Shown in pieces: positions 1 to 9,489 of a DNA stretch of 64,000 bases. The notes beneath the pieces were generated by a model. The model made no database searches. It saw only the letters and a program-made list of their open reading frames with translations, and was not told where the DNA came from. Each line of letters opens with the position of its first letter. Position 1 is the first letter of the stretch. Source of the DNA: Euzebyella marina (lineage in GTDB: Bacteria > Bacteroidota > Bacteroidia > Flavobacteriales > Flavobacteriaceae); NCBI RefSeq assembly GCF_014855515.1, contig NZ_JACYFK010000001.1, forward strand, positions 186,001 to 250,000, given 5' to 3'. Both the position numbers and the translations under genes were made by a program.

Positions 1-440
1 ACCCTAACTATATTTTTTTTCATATGGCAATCTGTTTTTAAGGTTAATACACTAATACCTACGAGGGATTGGTAGGACGGTTTGGTCTTAAATGTTAAAA
101 TAATGTGAAAGCTATCATTTTAAGTGTAAACTAGGGGTATCGATGTGCTCCCCAACCTATATAGCATAGACGTCGGAAGCCCATATTGGGTTTTCAATAA
201 AATTTTTAATTCTTTGTCAGAATCACTCCTTTTGGCAGTAACTAGCTATGGACTCACCCGTAAAATGACACGAAAAAGCCCATTTTTATTATGTTGAATC
301 AAATTGTTGAGGAATAGAATCAATTTGTAAAGTACCTATTGATGCCAAAAGCTATTTTTATTTTTCTCAATTTAACTACCAATTTTTGCCAATTCAGGAT
401 TTTTTATATCCGCCTGTTATTGACAAGAAAACTCAAACTA
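1..440. other. Left-edge non-coding stretch
   Basis: No gene, RNA or strong hairpin was recognised here. An in-frame TTG/ATG at 339-344 could extend the following gene leftward, but the extra 34 residues come before a good signal peptide and look untranslated. The promoter of the 441-6750 unit should lie here; I could not find a clean TAnnTTTG box. Confidence 0.5.
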
Positions 441-3400
441 ATGAAAACTAACTATCAACTCAGACTACTAATGCTCTTGTTGCTGGCCCCATTTTTTATT
501 TGGTGTCAAGACAGCAACACACTTTTCAAACTGCATCCGGCAAGCCGTACCGGAATTGAATTCAATAATTTATTGACAGAAAGCGATACCCTCAATATTC
601 TCAACCAGGCCAATATTTATAATGGAGGGGGAATCGGCATGGGCGATTTTAATAATGACGGACTTATTGATGCCTATTTTGCCGGCAACATGGTCTCAAA
701 CAAACTCTACCTCAACCAAGGAAATTTTAATTTCAAAGATGTTACTAAAGAGGCAATCGTTGATGGGCAAGGACATTGGAGTACGGGAATTTCTGTAGTC
801 GACATTAATGCCGATGGCTGGCTAGACATCTATGTCGCGGCTTCATTTAGAAATGACTCCGAACGCAGAACCAACCTCTTGTATATCAATAAAGGAACCA
901 ACAAAAAGGGAATTCCCATTTTTGAAGAGTCGGCCAAATCGTATGGGTTGGCCGATGATGGATATAGTACACAAGGCTATTTTTTTGACTACGATCAAGA
1001 TGGTGATCTGGACATGTATCTCGTCACCAATGAAATTTATGATTCTCGCACCCCCATTCGCTATCGGGCGAAATTGACCGACGGTTCTGCAAAAAATACA
1101 GACCGCCTTTACCGAAACAACGGAGACCATACGTTCACCAATGTCTCAGAAAATGCAGGAATCACTATAGAGGGATGGGGACATGCCGCTAACATCAGTG
1201 ATTTTAACGGCGACGGGTGGCCCGATATTTATGTCGCGAACGATTTTGTATCAAACGACCTGCTTTATATTAACAATCAAGATGGCACTTTTACCAATCA
1301 GTTAGACAACTATTTCAAGCACACGGCATGGAACGCCATGGGTACCGACGTAGTCGATTTTAACAATGACGGTTTTCCCGATGTTATTTCGTTGGAGATG
1401 CTTCCTGAGAACAATCTTCGAAAAAAACGAATGCTGAGTGGTAATGAGTATTACAATTACATCAACAACCAACAGTACAGCTACAACCACCAATATGTTC
1501 GTAATGTGCTTCAGTTGAGCAGCGGGCCTACCCCTAACGGCCACCCTGTATTTACCGATCAGGCATTTATGTCAGGTATTTACCAAACCGATTGGAGTTG
1601 GTGCCCGCTTGCTGCGGATTTTGATAATGACGGTTATAAAGACCTCATCATTACCAATGGTTTGCCTAAAGACGTTACTGATTTGGATTACATAGCTTAT
1701 GAAAGTGGGCAAACAGCAGGAGCACAGAGTTACACTCTTGAAATGACCGACCGCTTACCGGTGGTTAAATTGGCTAATTACTCCTTTAAAAATATCGATG
1801 GTTCCAGATTTAAAAATACTTCTAAAAAATGGGGGATAGATCAAAAGTCATTTTCTAATGGCGGGGTCTATGCCGACCTTGACAATGATGGTGATCTTGA
1901 CGTTTTAGTAAACAATATAAATGACACCGCATTTGTCTATGAAAATACCCTGAACGTTCCGGACAGGCATGTATCGGTATCCATTAAAGGCCCAGCCAAA
2001 AATCCTGATGGTTATGGGGCATCCATAAAGGTATACTCCAACGGTAAAATGCAATATTTTGAGCATTACCCCATCAGAGGTTATCTGTCCACCAATGATT
2101 CCAGAATTCATTTAGGTATCGGCAACGCGGCCCAGGTTGATTCTTTGCGGGTACAGTGGCCCGATGGAAAATCGCAACTTTTAAGCAACATCGTTGAAAA
2201 CCAGATTTCAGTTAATTATTCGAATGCGACATCCGTTAAAGAAAGTAAGCCTTCTTTTGACAACTCCATTTTCTCCGACGCTTCTTCCGAACATCAATTG
2301 GTTTACACCCCAAAAGAAACAGACTTTTCAGACTTCAATATTCAGCCAACCATTCCGCATAAATTAAGTCAATATGGGCCGGGCATTGCCGTGGGCGATA
2401 TTGATGGTAATGGTCATGATGACCTATATATTAGTGGCTCTTCCGATAACCCAGGAGTGTTCTTTATGCAAAATAGTGACGGTACATTTAAAAAAGATGC
2501 CAATCGTTTCTCCCAAAAAGAAGACATTCTTTATGAAGATATGGGCGTACTTTTTTTCGACGCCGACAACGACAACGACCTAGACCTTTACCTAGTTAGT
2601 GGCAGCTATGAAATACCTGCTAGGCACGAAATCAGCAATGACCGCTTTTTTCTAAATGATGGTAAAGGTTACTTTACACGGGCCAACAACCTTCCTAAAG
2701 ATTTCACCAATGGGTCTTGTGTAAAAGCCGCTGATTTTGATGGGGATGGCGACCTTGATCTTTTTGTAGGTGGTAGAGTAGTTTCAGCAGCCTATCCGCA
2801 AGCTCCGGAAAGCTTCTTATTCCGTAACGACAACGGTCAATTTGTTGATGTTACCGAGACTTATAGCCCTAAATTGAAACGCATTGGAATGGTTACGGAT
2901 GCTCTTTGGAGCGATTTTGATATGGATGGAAAACCAGACCTTATCTTGGCCGGTGAGTGGATGCCCATTACCTTTTTCAAAAACACCGGAGACTCGCTGG
3001 TCGAAATAAAAACGGGCGTCGAAAACCGCAAAGGTTGGTGGAACAGCTTAGTAGCCGGCGATTTTGATAATGACGGTGACATGGATTATGTAGCCGGAAA
3101 CTTAGGGCTCAACACAAATTATGAAGCTACCCCAGAAGAACCGATGACCATCATTGCCAAAGACATGGATAAAAATGGATCTTTTGATGGAACCGTTTTT
3201 TGTTATATGATGGGCGACGATGGAATACGCAAACCTTATCCGATACCATCACGTGACGATTTGGTAGGCCAGGTAGTCAGCATGAGAAAAAAATTTCCTA
3301 CCTATACCTCATACGGTATGGCCGACATGGATCAACTATGGACGGAAGCCCAAAAAGAAGGAGCCATCATTTTAGAGGCCAACGAAATGAGAACCTCCTT

Positions 3401-3956
3401 TATTGAAAACAAGGGCAATGGTCAATTCACCATGTCTCCCTTGCCCAATGAAGCACAAGCGGCCCCAATTTATGGTATGATGGCCGAAGATATCAATGAA
3501 GATGGTTATTTAGATATACTCATGGTTGGCAACGATTACGGAATGGATCCCTACAGCGGTCGCCACGATGCCTTTAATGGGCTATGTCTATTAGGTTCTA
3601 AAAATTCAGGATTTCAACCCATGCAGTTACAAAACTCCGGATTTTATGTAGAGGGTGATGCCAAGGGGTTGGCCAGGGTACACATAGCCGACCAGAAAGA
3701 CCTTTATATTGCCACCCAAAACCAAGATGAACTTATTGTACTGCAAAAAGATTCAAATAAAACCAAGAAGTGGGTACATATTCAACCCGACGATTTTTCT
3801 GCCGATATTTGGTTTAAAGATGGCCGTCGCAGAAGGGTAGAATTTCAATATGGATCTAGCTACCTTTCTCAGTCTTCAAGAACGCTTCCTTTAGAAGAAG
3901 GTGCTACCAAAATTACCATCACCAATTTTAAAGGAGAGAAAAGAGAGGCCCTATAG
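441..3956 (+). CDS. Secreted VCBS/FG-GAP repeat protein with ASPIC/UnbV domain (CRTAC1-like)
   Basis: The protein has 1171 residues. The ATG at 441 is preferred because it opens a normal signal peptide (MKTNYQLRLLMLLLLAPFFIW, then CQ); the upstream TTG at 339 does not. Two propeller-like blocks of Ca-binding FG-GAP/VCBS repeats are visible through repeated D-x-(N/D)-x-DG motifs such as DFNNDG, DFNGDGWPD, DLDNDGDLD and DFDGDGDLD. Between them, at about residues 530-600, lies an ASPIC/UnbV domain (YGASIKVYSNG to LRVQWPDGK). Family members are extracellular or surface proteins thought to bind ligands or partners; no catalytic role is established. It lies 74 bases upstream of a vanadium haloperoxidase and is probably co-transcribed with it. 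The exact function is unknown. Confidence 0.93.
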   Translation: MKTNYQLRLLMLLLLAPFFIWCQDSNTLFKLHPASRTGIEFNNLLTESDTLNILNQANIYNGGGIGMGDFNNDGLIDAYFAGNMVSNKLYLNQGNFNFKDVTKEAIVDGQGHWSTGISVVDINADGWLDIYVAASFRNDSERRTNLLYINKGTNKKGIPIFEESAKSYGLADDGYSTQGYFFDYDQDGDLDMYLVTNEIYDSRTPIRYRAKLTDGSAKNTDRLYRNNGDHTFTNVSENAGITIEGWGHAANISDFNGDGWPDIYVANDFVSNDLLYINNQDGTFTNQLDNYFKHTAWNAMGTDVVDFNNDGFPDVISLEMLPENNLRKKRMLSGNEYYNYINNQQYSYNHQYVRNVLQLSSGPTPNGHPVFTDQAFMSGIYQTDWSWCPLAADFDNDGYKDLIITNGLPKDVTDLDYIAYESGQTAGAQSYTLEMTDRLPVVKLANYSFKNIDGSRFKNTSKKWGIDQKSFSNGGVYADLDNDGDLDVLVNNINDTAFVYENTLNVPDRHVSVSIKGPAKNPDGYGASIKVYSNGKMQYFEHYPIRGYLSTNDSRIHLGIGNAAQVDSLRVQWPDGKSQLLSNIVENQISVNYSNATSVKESKPSFDNSIFSDASSEHQLVYTPKETDFSDFNIQPTIPHKLSQYGPGIAVGDIDGNGHDDLYISGSSDNPGVFFMQNSDGTFKKDANRFSQKEDILYEDMGVLFFDADNDNDLDLYLVSGSYEIPARHEISNDRFFLNDGKGYFTRANNLPKDFTNGSCVKAADFDGDGDLDLFVGGRVVSAAYPQAPESFLFRNDNGQFVDVTETYSPKLKRIGMVTDALWSDFDMDGKPDLILAGEWMPITFFKNTGDSLVEIKTGVENRKGWWNSLVAGDFDNDGDMDYVAGNLGLNTNYEATPEEPMTIIAKDMDKNGSFDGTVFCYMMGDDGIRKPYPIPSRDDLVGQVVSMRKKFPTYTSYGMADMDQLWTEAQKEGAIILEANEMRTSFIENKGNGQFTMSPLPNEAQAAPIYGMMAEDINEDGYLDILMVGNDYGMDPYSGRHDAFNGLCLLGSKNSGFQPMQLQNSGFYVEGDAKGLARVHIADQKDLYIATQNQDELIVLQKDSNKTKKWVHIQPDDFSADIWFKDGRRRRVEFQYGSSYLSQSSRTLPLEEGATKITITNFKGEKREAL

Positions 3957-3995
3957 TCGGAATTCTTACTAACCCAATTTTAAAGAACTAGTTTC

Positions 3996-4013
3996 ACCGC
4001 TAAGGCGGTTTTA
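3996..4013 (+). terminator. Weak stem-loop between VCBS protein and haloperoxidase
   Basis: ACCGC (3996-4000) can pair with GCGGT (4005-4009) around a TAAG loop, followed by a short T run. The stem has only five pairs, so it is at best an attenuator between the two genes. Confidence 0.25.
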
Positions 4014-4030
4014 AAGACAAAACCCCACAA

Positions 4031-5356
4031 ATGAAAAGATTAAGTTTATTGGCAATTTTAATGATGCTGACCGTTTCTTCGAAACATCCGGTCAATTATA
4101 AGAAACTTTCTGCCAGTGAAGAAGCCGATTATTTGCATCGGGCCGTTAAGCAGGTTACCGATGTAATGGTGTACGATATATATTCGCCCCCCGTGACCAG
4201 CAGAACGTATGCTTATGTTTCGGTAGCTGCCTATGAAACCCTTATTCAGGGTAATAAAAAATATATATCAATGGCCGGCCAACTTCATGGTCTTGAAGCC
4301 TTCCCTTCTTTGGATAAGGATAAAAAATACGACCTTACCTTAGCAGCCATTCACGCCGTTCTTACCACAGGTAAGGCCTTTGTCATCTCCGAAGAACGCA
4401 TTGATACTTTTGAAAAGGAATTGTTAGCGGAAATCAAAGAGAATGGTATTCCCCAGAAAATATTCGATAATTCCATTGCTTACGGAGACATGGTAGCAAA
4501 GCACGTTCTCCAATGGTCCGCAAAAGACAAATATTCCCAAATCAGGTCAATGCCCGATTATAGTGTCAAAAGTGGCGAAGGCTACTGGAAACCTACGCCT
4601 CCTGCTTATATGAAGGCCATTGAACCCAACTGGAACAAACTTAGAACCTTTATGATCGACTCTGCAGAGCAATTTAAGCCTGTAGCTCCCCCAGATTTTT
4701 CACGTGACAGTACCAGTTTGTTTTACAAGGATGTCATTGATGTTTATGAGCAAGTGAAAAACAATACGCCCGAAGAGAATGAGATTGCTAATTTTTGGGA
4801 CTGTAACCCTTTCAAAATGAACGTTCGCGGGCATGTTATGTTCGCCACCAAAAAGATATCACCTAACGGACATTGGATGAACATCACCTCTTTGGTCTGC
4901 AAAAAAGCCAAGGCCTCTGCCGTAGAATCAGCGGAAGCCTATGCTTCATTGGCGGTCACCCTAGCCGATTGCTTCATCAGCTGCTGGGATGAAAAATACC
5001 GCAGTTCGGTCATTAGGCCAGAAACTTATATCAATCAATATATCGACCCGAACTGGTTACCGGTACTCCAAACTCCTCCATTTCCTGAGTATACTAGCGG
5101 TCACAGTGTAGTGTCTTCTGGAGCGGCTATTATTTTGACCAAACTTTTCGGGGAGAATTTTGAGTTTGCAGATTCTACAGAAGAAGAGTTCGGCCTGCCT
5201 ACACGTCATTTTAAATCGTTTAGGGATGCCGCTAACGAGGCAGCCATCAGTCGTTTTTATGGAGGTATCCATTACATGCCAGCTATCGCCAACGGTCAAG
5301 ATGAAGGTTTTGCCATTGGTGAGTATTATTCGAATAAACTTAAGACTAGAAGATAA
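4031..5356 (+). CDS. Vanadium-dependent haloperoxidase (PAP2 superfamily), iodoperoxidase-like
   Basis: This 441-residue exported protein belongs to the PAP2/vanadium haloperoxidase superfamily. All three signature blocks are present: K322-x6-R329-P, S356-G357-H358 in the TSGH motif, and R408-x5-H414 in SRFYGGIH. K322, R329, S356, G357, H358 and R408 would hold vanadate, and H414 would ligate it covalently. W319, D320 and F351 also sit near the site. From memory, this spacing equals that of the Zobellia galactanivorans vanadium iodoperoxidase, shifted by two residues throughout. Such enzymes oxidise halide with hydrogen peroxide. An acid phosphatase activity of the same fold is the alternative. 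The N-terminus is a short hydrophobic signal. A VCBS/ASPIC gene precedes it and a sulfatase starts 26 bases downstream. Confidence 0.88.
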   Translation: MKRLSLLAILMMLTVSSKHPVNYKKLSASEEADYLHRAVKQVTDVMVYDIYSPPVTSRTYAYVSVAAYETLIQGNKKYISMAGQLHGLEAFPSLDKDKKYDLTLAAIHAVLTTGKAFVISEERIDTFEKELLAEIKENGIPQKIFDNSIAYGDMVAKHVLQWSAKDKYSQIRSMPDYSVKSGEGYWKPTPPAYMKAIEPNWNKLRTFMIDSAEQFKPVAPPDFSRDSTSLFYKDVIDVYEQVKNNTPEENEIANFWDCNPFKMNVRGHVMFATKKISPNGHWMNITSLVCKKAKASAVESAEAYASLAVTLADCFISCWDEKYRSSVIRPETYINQYIDPNWLPVLQTPPFPEYTSGHSVVSSGAAIILTKLFGENFEFADSTEEEFGLPTRHFKSFRDAANEAAISRFYGGIHYMPAIANGQDEGFAIGEYYSNKLKTRR

Positions 5357-5382
5357 GTTCAATTACCATAAAAACCAATCGC

Positions 5383-6750
5383 TTGATCAAACCTAAAAAC
5401 ATACTTTGTTCGCTTGTTCTGATATTTTCTTTTCTATTACGGAATCAAACTATTGCGCAGTCGAACAGGCCCCACATCATAATTATTTATACCGATGACA
5501 TGGGCATCGGCGATCTATCATGCTACAACAGTGGTTGGGTAACCACACCGCATATCGATTCTCTGGCCGCCGGGGGTGTCAAGTTCAATAACTATTACAG
5601 CGCATCGCCTGTATGCTCCCCCTCCAGGGCTGCTATCACAACAGGTATTTTTCCAACGGAGCTTGGCATCAACACATACTTACATAGCCGAGAAGGGAAC
5701 AAAAAACACGAGCAATACGATTTTTTAGACCCACAATGGCCTTCAATGGCGAGAATGCTCCAAAATTCGGGTTACAAAACAGGACACATTGGTAAATGGC
5801 ATTTGGGCGGAGGAAGAGATGTAGACGATGCCCCACAAATTACCGAGTACGGCTTTGATGAGTATGTAACTACCTATGAAGGTCCTGACCCGGATAAGTT
5901 GATAACTGCATCGAATTGGATATGGAGTGAACAAGACAGTATCAAACGTTGGGAAAGAACAGGGTACTTTGTAGACAAAACTTTGGACTTTCTTTCCAGA
6001 AACCAAAAATCGCCCTGCTTTGTGAATCTATGGCCAGATGATATGCATGACCCCTGGATACCTAGCGAGAACTATTATGATGACAAACAAGCATGGACGG
6101 GCAAAGAGGCCTTCGTTCAGGTATTAAAGGAATACGACAAACAAATCGGCCGATTGATCAAAGGCTTAAAAGATTTAGAAATATTCGATAATACCCTCAT
6201 CATTTTCACTAGCGATAACGGTGCCTACCCTACTTTTGAACAAATTAGGACCAACAGCCAGAGAGGAGCCAAAAACAGTTTGTATGAAGGAGGTGTGCGA
6301 ATGCCTTTTTTGGCTCATTGGCCTAATGAAATCGAAGCAGGTACAGTAGACAGTGAAACTGTGTTAAGCTCCGTAGATTTACTGCCCACCATCAGCTACA
6401 TTACAGGGGCCGAAATACCTCAAAACTATAAGGGCAGTGGCGAGAATATGAGTAAAGCGCTTTTAGGAAATAAACCACAAAAGAGAACTACCGATTTGAT
6501 GTGGGATTTTGGCCGCAACAAACACTTCAACCGACCTAAACAACCACATCATCAAAGCCAACACTTGGCCATTCGACGAGGCCCTTGGAAACTTTTGGTC
6601 AATTCAGATGGCTCCAAGAAAGAATTGTTTCATTTGGGTGACGATAGAAACGAAACAACCAATATTGCAAAAAAACATCCTGAAATAGCAGAGGAACTTT
6701 CAAGCAAAGTAATTGGTTGGTTTACCACCAAGAAAAAAGTCAGGGAATAA
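5383..6750 (+). CDS. Formylglycine-dependent sulfatase (family S1)
   Basis: The 455-residue protein is a type I sulfatase. C78 in the CSPSR motif is the residue converted to formylglycine. The first metal-binding Asp pair is in YTDDMG, and the C-terminal metal site is in FTSDNGA. The start is a TTG: no in-frame ATG lies nearby, and TTG directly opens a signal peptide ending around TIAQ-SN. It should remove sulfate esters from a glycan in the periplasm or at the surface. The last 112 bases (6639-6750) recur as a decayed copy at 11378-11488. The substrate subfamily cannot be assigned by eye. It is likely in one operon with the two preceding genes. Confidence 0.93.
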   Translation: MIKPKNILCSLVLIFSFLLRNQTIAQSNRPHIIIIYTDDMGIGDLSCYNSGWVTTPHIDSLAAGGVKFNNYYSASPVCSPSRAAITTGIFPTELGINTYLHSREGNKKHEQYDFLDPQWPSMARMLQNSGYKTGHIGKWHLGGGRDVDDAPQITEYGFDEYVTTYEGPDPDKLITASNWIWSEQDSIKRWERTGYFVDKTLDFLSRNQKSPCFVNLWPDDMHDPWIPSENYYDDKQAWTGKEAFVQVLKEYDKQIGRLIKGLKDLEIFDNTLIIFTSDNGAYPTFEQIRTNSQRGAKNSLYEGGVRMPFLAHWPNEIEAGTVDSETVLSSVDLLPTISYITGAEIPQNYKGSGENMSKALLGNKPQKRTTDLMWDFGRNKHFNRPKQPHHQSQHLAIRRGPWKLLVNSDGSKKELFHLGDDRNETTNIAKKHPEIAEELSSKVIGWFTTKKKVRE

Positions 6751-6840
6751 CCAATATTAGCTCTGGAAAGCTCATCATTCCTCGAAAGGATTCACAGATT
6801 GCTTTCTAGTCGACTTTCTATGCCTTAAAAAATTGACTTC

Positions 6841-9285
6841 TTAATCAACCCGCTCCAATTCTTCTTTAACCTTCGTTTCGCGAGTTTTCCGTCCACTCAT
6901 TTGGCCAAAAGTTCTGGAATAGCCTAACATAAAAATTCGTGAAAAAGCGGATTCATCCCGATAGACCGACTTGGTATCGATATCAAAAATTATGGGTTGA
7001 AGGGACCCATTGTGCGTGTTTATTTTGAAGGATTGAAAAATATCGGTCACCATAAATTTCAATGTGCCCCCATTGTTTTTGAAGGTTTTTGACAACCCGA
7101 AGTTGGCCATTCCGAAACCTTGCGTTTTGTGTGACCCGTTAAAGGAAGGGAAATTGTACCAGCCCGAAAGTTCTATATTCCATTCTTGGGGTAAATCAAC
7201 GGTCTGGCTAAAATTTAGGCTTTGAAATAGATAAGAATTCTCAAGAGGACTCGGAACATGCACGAGTTTGTATTTTCGATAGGAAGTGGTGCTTGATAGT
7301 GTAAATCTTGCCCAATTGGCCCAAGAAAAATTTGTGCTTGCAAACAGATTGACACTTTTTTGATATTCAGCATTTTGAGGGGAAATAATCAAAATATCGT
7401 TGGCAGCCGTAGAACTGAACTGGTTTCTTAAAATCGGGTCTTTTTCATCTTGCAGCGAAAAACCAACACTAAAGTTTCGGGTGGTATAGTCTGTTCGAAG
7501 CATGTTTGAAAATGAGGGATTGAGCAACGGGTTACCCGTAAAGATGGCCGTTGGGTCATTGTAATACAAACTGGTCACCAAATCGTTGTATGCTGGTCGT
7601 GAAATTCGTCTGTGATACGCCAGAACCAAGGAGCTATTTTCCCCAATTTTGCGGTCATACGATAGCGAGGGAAATAACTGATTGATTTTAAAGTCACTCG
7701 TGGCATTATGGATGGTCCTGTGCCAACTTTCAAAGCGTAGTCCAGCATACAACGTAGCTTTCTCGTTTAAGGACACTGCTACTTGCGAATAAACTGCCCA
7801 TAGTTTTTCATCACTTGAAATGACACTTTGCGAACGTGGGTCCACCTGCCATTCTCCATCGACATTGGTTTCAATACTGCTATCGTTTTCATTTTTGGCA
7901 TAACTTGCCTTTGCTCCAATTTCCAATTGTAGATTCTCATTCAAATCCAGCGCGTAATCTGCTTTTATGGCACCAAGGCCAATGCTTGATTTGCTTTGCC
8001 CACGGTTACCTTCGGTAAAAATTTCGTTATCTGGATTTATGGGATTTCCATTGGCATCAAAATAGCGACTGATGGTCAAGGCTGGATTGTCATTTCCGTA
8101 AGACAAAAGACTGGCATCCACATTCAATTTTGATTTCTCGGAAAGCTGGCTTGCCATATAAACCGAAGTAATGAAATTGTTTTTGTCACTATTGCCGATG
8201 TTGGTCAATTTGGAGCTAAAAGGCTCCTCACCCTCAATTTGCCGTCGATTGTTGATATTGGAAACCGTATTGTTGTTGCCATGCATAAACGAGAAATCAG
8301 CTCCAATTTCAGTGGACGTATTGAGGTGGTAATTCAAGGCGGTATTCAGGTTGTGGGTATTGTTGGTGAAATTGAAGTAAGTCGCGAATTCAGCAAAATT
8401 TTGTCCACCCAAAAAGGCCATGTTCTGGGTTCCCTCGCCCTCAAAGCCATTCTTCCCTTGATTGTGCATAAAACTGTACGAGGCATTGAATGCAAAACTG
8501 CCCTTGCCCAAGGCATATTGTAATGAAGTATTGGCCTTTGGTTTGATTCCAACCCCGACCGAAGCGTTTAAGTTGAGTTGTTCCCCTTCGTATTCGTTCT
8601 TTTTAAAAATAATGTTCAATACCCCTGCCCCACCGTCAGCATCATATTTTGCGCTAGGTGAAGTTATGATTTCCACTTTTTCAATATTCTCGGTGGAAGT
8701 ACTCGAAAGCAGCTCCATAACTTCTTCAACTGACAAAGGCATTCTTCGCCCATTGAACAAAATGGTTACGCCAGTTTGCCCATTTAGGTTGAATTGATTG
8801 TTGTTTCTATCTACAAAAATTCCTGGTAAACGCTCAAGCACCTGCAACGCATTGCTTCCTTGGGTCATAATACTGCTCTGTACGTTAATGACCTTGCCAA
8901 AACTGGTATTCTGAACCAAGTTTTTTCGTGCGGACAGTACTACCTCATCCAATTGGCTGGCATTTTCAAGAAGCGTTATTCTTCCAAAATCCTTTTGGCT
9001 GTTTATTTCCATTTCAAAAACATCGGAGGAGTAATCCTCAAATCCTAAACTGCTCAATCCCAATCTAAAACTTCCTCCTATATCAAAAACAAAAGAAAAA
9101 ATTCCGTCTTCGTTAGTAACTGCTCCCGTGAGCAATTTGTTATCCGAAGCTTGATACAGCACCACATTCACATAAGGCACTGGATTTTCATTTTGGTCCA
9201 CCACCGTACCTGTAATTTGGGACTGAACGGAATATCCTAAAAACAAAGAAAACAACAACGAAAAGTGAGAAGCCGAATATTTCAT
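6841..9285 (-). CDS. TonB-dependent-receptor-like outer membrane beta-barrel protein
   Basis: The protein has 814 residues from the ATG at 9285, which begins a signal peptide (MKYSASHFSLLFSLFLGYSVQSQ). A longer reading from 9357 would place 24 odd residues before it. Domain order is a carboxypeptidase-regulatory-like domain (about 25-110, TGTVVDQNENPVPYVNVVLY), a plug-like domain (about 115-230, with LERLPGIFVDRNNNQ and the KYDADGGAGVLNI segment), and a long beta-barrel to the C-terminus. This matches the flavobacterial outer-membrane beta-barrel family rather than SusC. It is divergent from a LytS/LytTR pair that probably regulates it. The imported ligand is unknown. It sits in a block bounded by duplicated sulfatase ends. 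Confidence 0.9.
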   Translation of the reverse strand: MKYSASHFSLLFSLFLGYSVQSQITGTVVDQNENPVPYVNVVLYQASDNKLLTGAVTNEDGIFSFVFDIGGSFRLGLSSLGFEDYSSDVFEMEINSQKDFGRITLLENASQLDEVVLSARKNLVQNTSFGKVINVQSSIMTQGSNALQVLERLPGIFVDRNNNQFNLNGQTGVTILFNGRRMPLSVEEVMELLSSTSTENIEKVEIITSPSAKYDADGGAGVLNIIFKKNEYEGEQLNLNASVGVGIKPKANTSLQYALGKGSFAFNASYSFMHNQGKNGFEGEGTQNMAFLGGQNFAEFATYFNFTNNTHNLNTALNYHLNTSTEIGADFSFMHGNNNTVSNINNRRQIEGEEPFSSKLTNIGNSDKNNFITSVYMASQLSEKSKLNVDASLLSYGNDNPALTISRYFDANGNPINPDNEIFTEGNRGQSKSSIGLGAIKADYALDLNENLQLEIGAKASYAKNENDSSIETNVDGEWQVDPRSQSVISSDEKLWAVYSQVAVSLNEKATLYAGLRFESWHRTIHNATSDFKINQLFPSLSYDRKIGENSSLVLAYHRRISRPAYNDLVTSLYYNDPTAIFTGNPLLNPSFSNMLRTDYTTRNFSVGFSLQDEKDPILRNQFSSTAANDILIISPQNAEYQKSVNLFASTNFSWANWARFTLSSTTSYRKYKLVHVPSPLENSYLFQSLNFSQTVDLPQEWNIELSGWYNFPSFNGSHKTQGFGMANFGLSKTFKNNGGTLKFMVTDIFQSFKINTHNGSLQPIIFDIDTKSVYRDESAFSRIFMLGYSRTFGQMSGRKTRETKVKEELERVD

Positions 9286-9438
9286 AAAGATGAATTTGTC
9301 GCCAAATGAAAACATCAAGCTTTTCTGAAAAGAATGTTGTTGACCAAAAACAGTCAAAAATTGAAGAATAGCATTTTCTCAAAAAATAAGGCAAAGTAAC
9401 TCATTCGTCATGTATATGTAACCGTTGGTCAATTTGCT

Positions 9439-9467
9439 TTTGAAGCTCGCCTAAATTGAATAATTTG
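9439..9467 (+). promoter_or_regulatory. Candidate promoter of the LytS/LytTR pair
   Basis: TTTG (9439-9442) is followed after 18 bases by TAATTTG (9461-9467). This resembles the Bacteroidota TTTG / TAnnTTTG promoter, but the -7 element is one base short. It lies 22 bases before the start codon at 9490. Confidence 0.3.
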
Positions 9468-9489
9468 TAGGGTTGAAGTATGTCATCGT

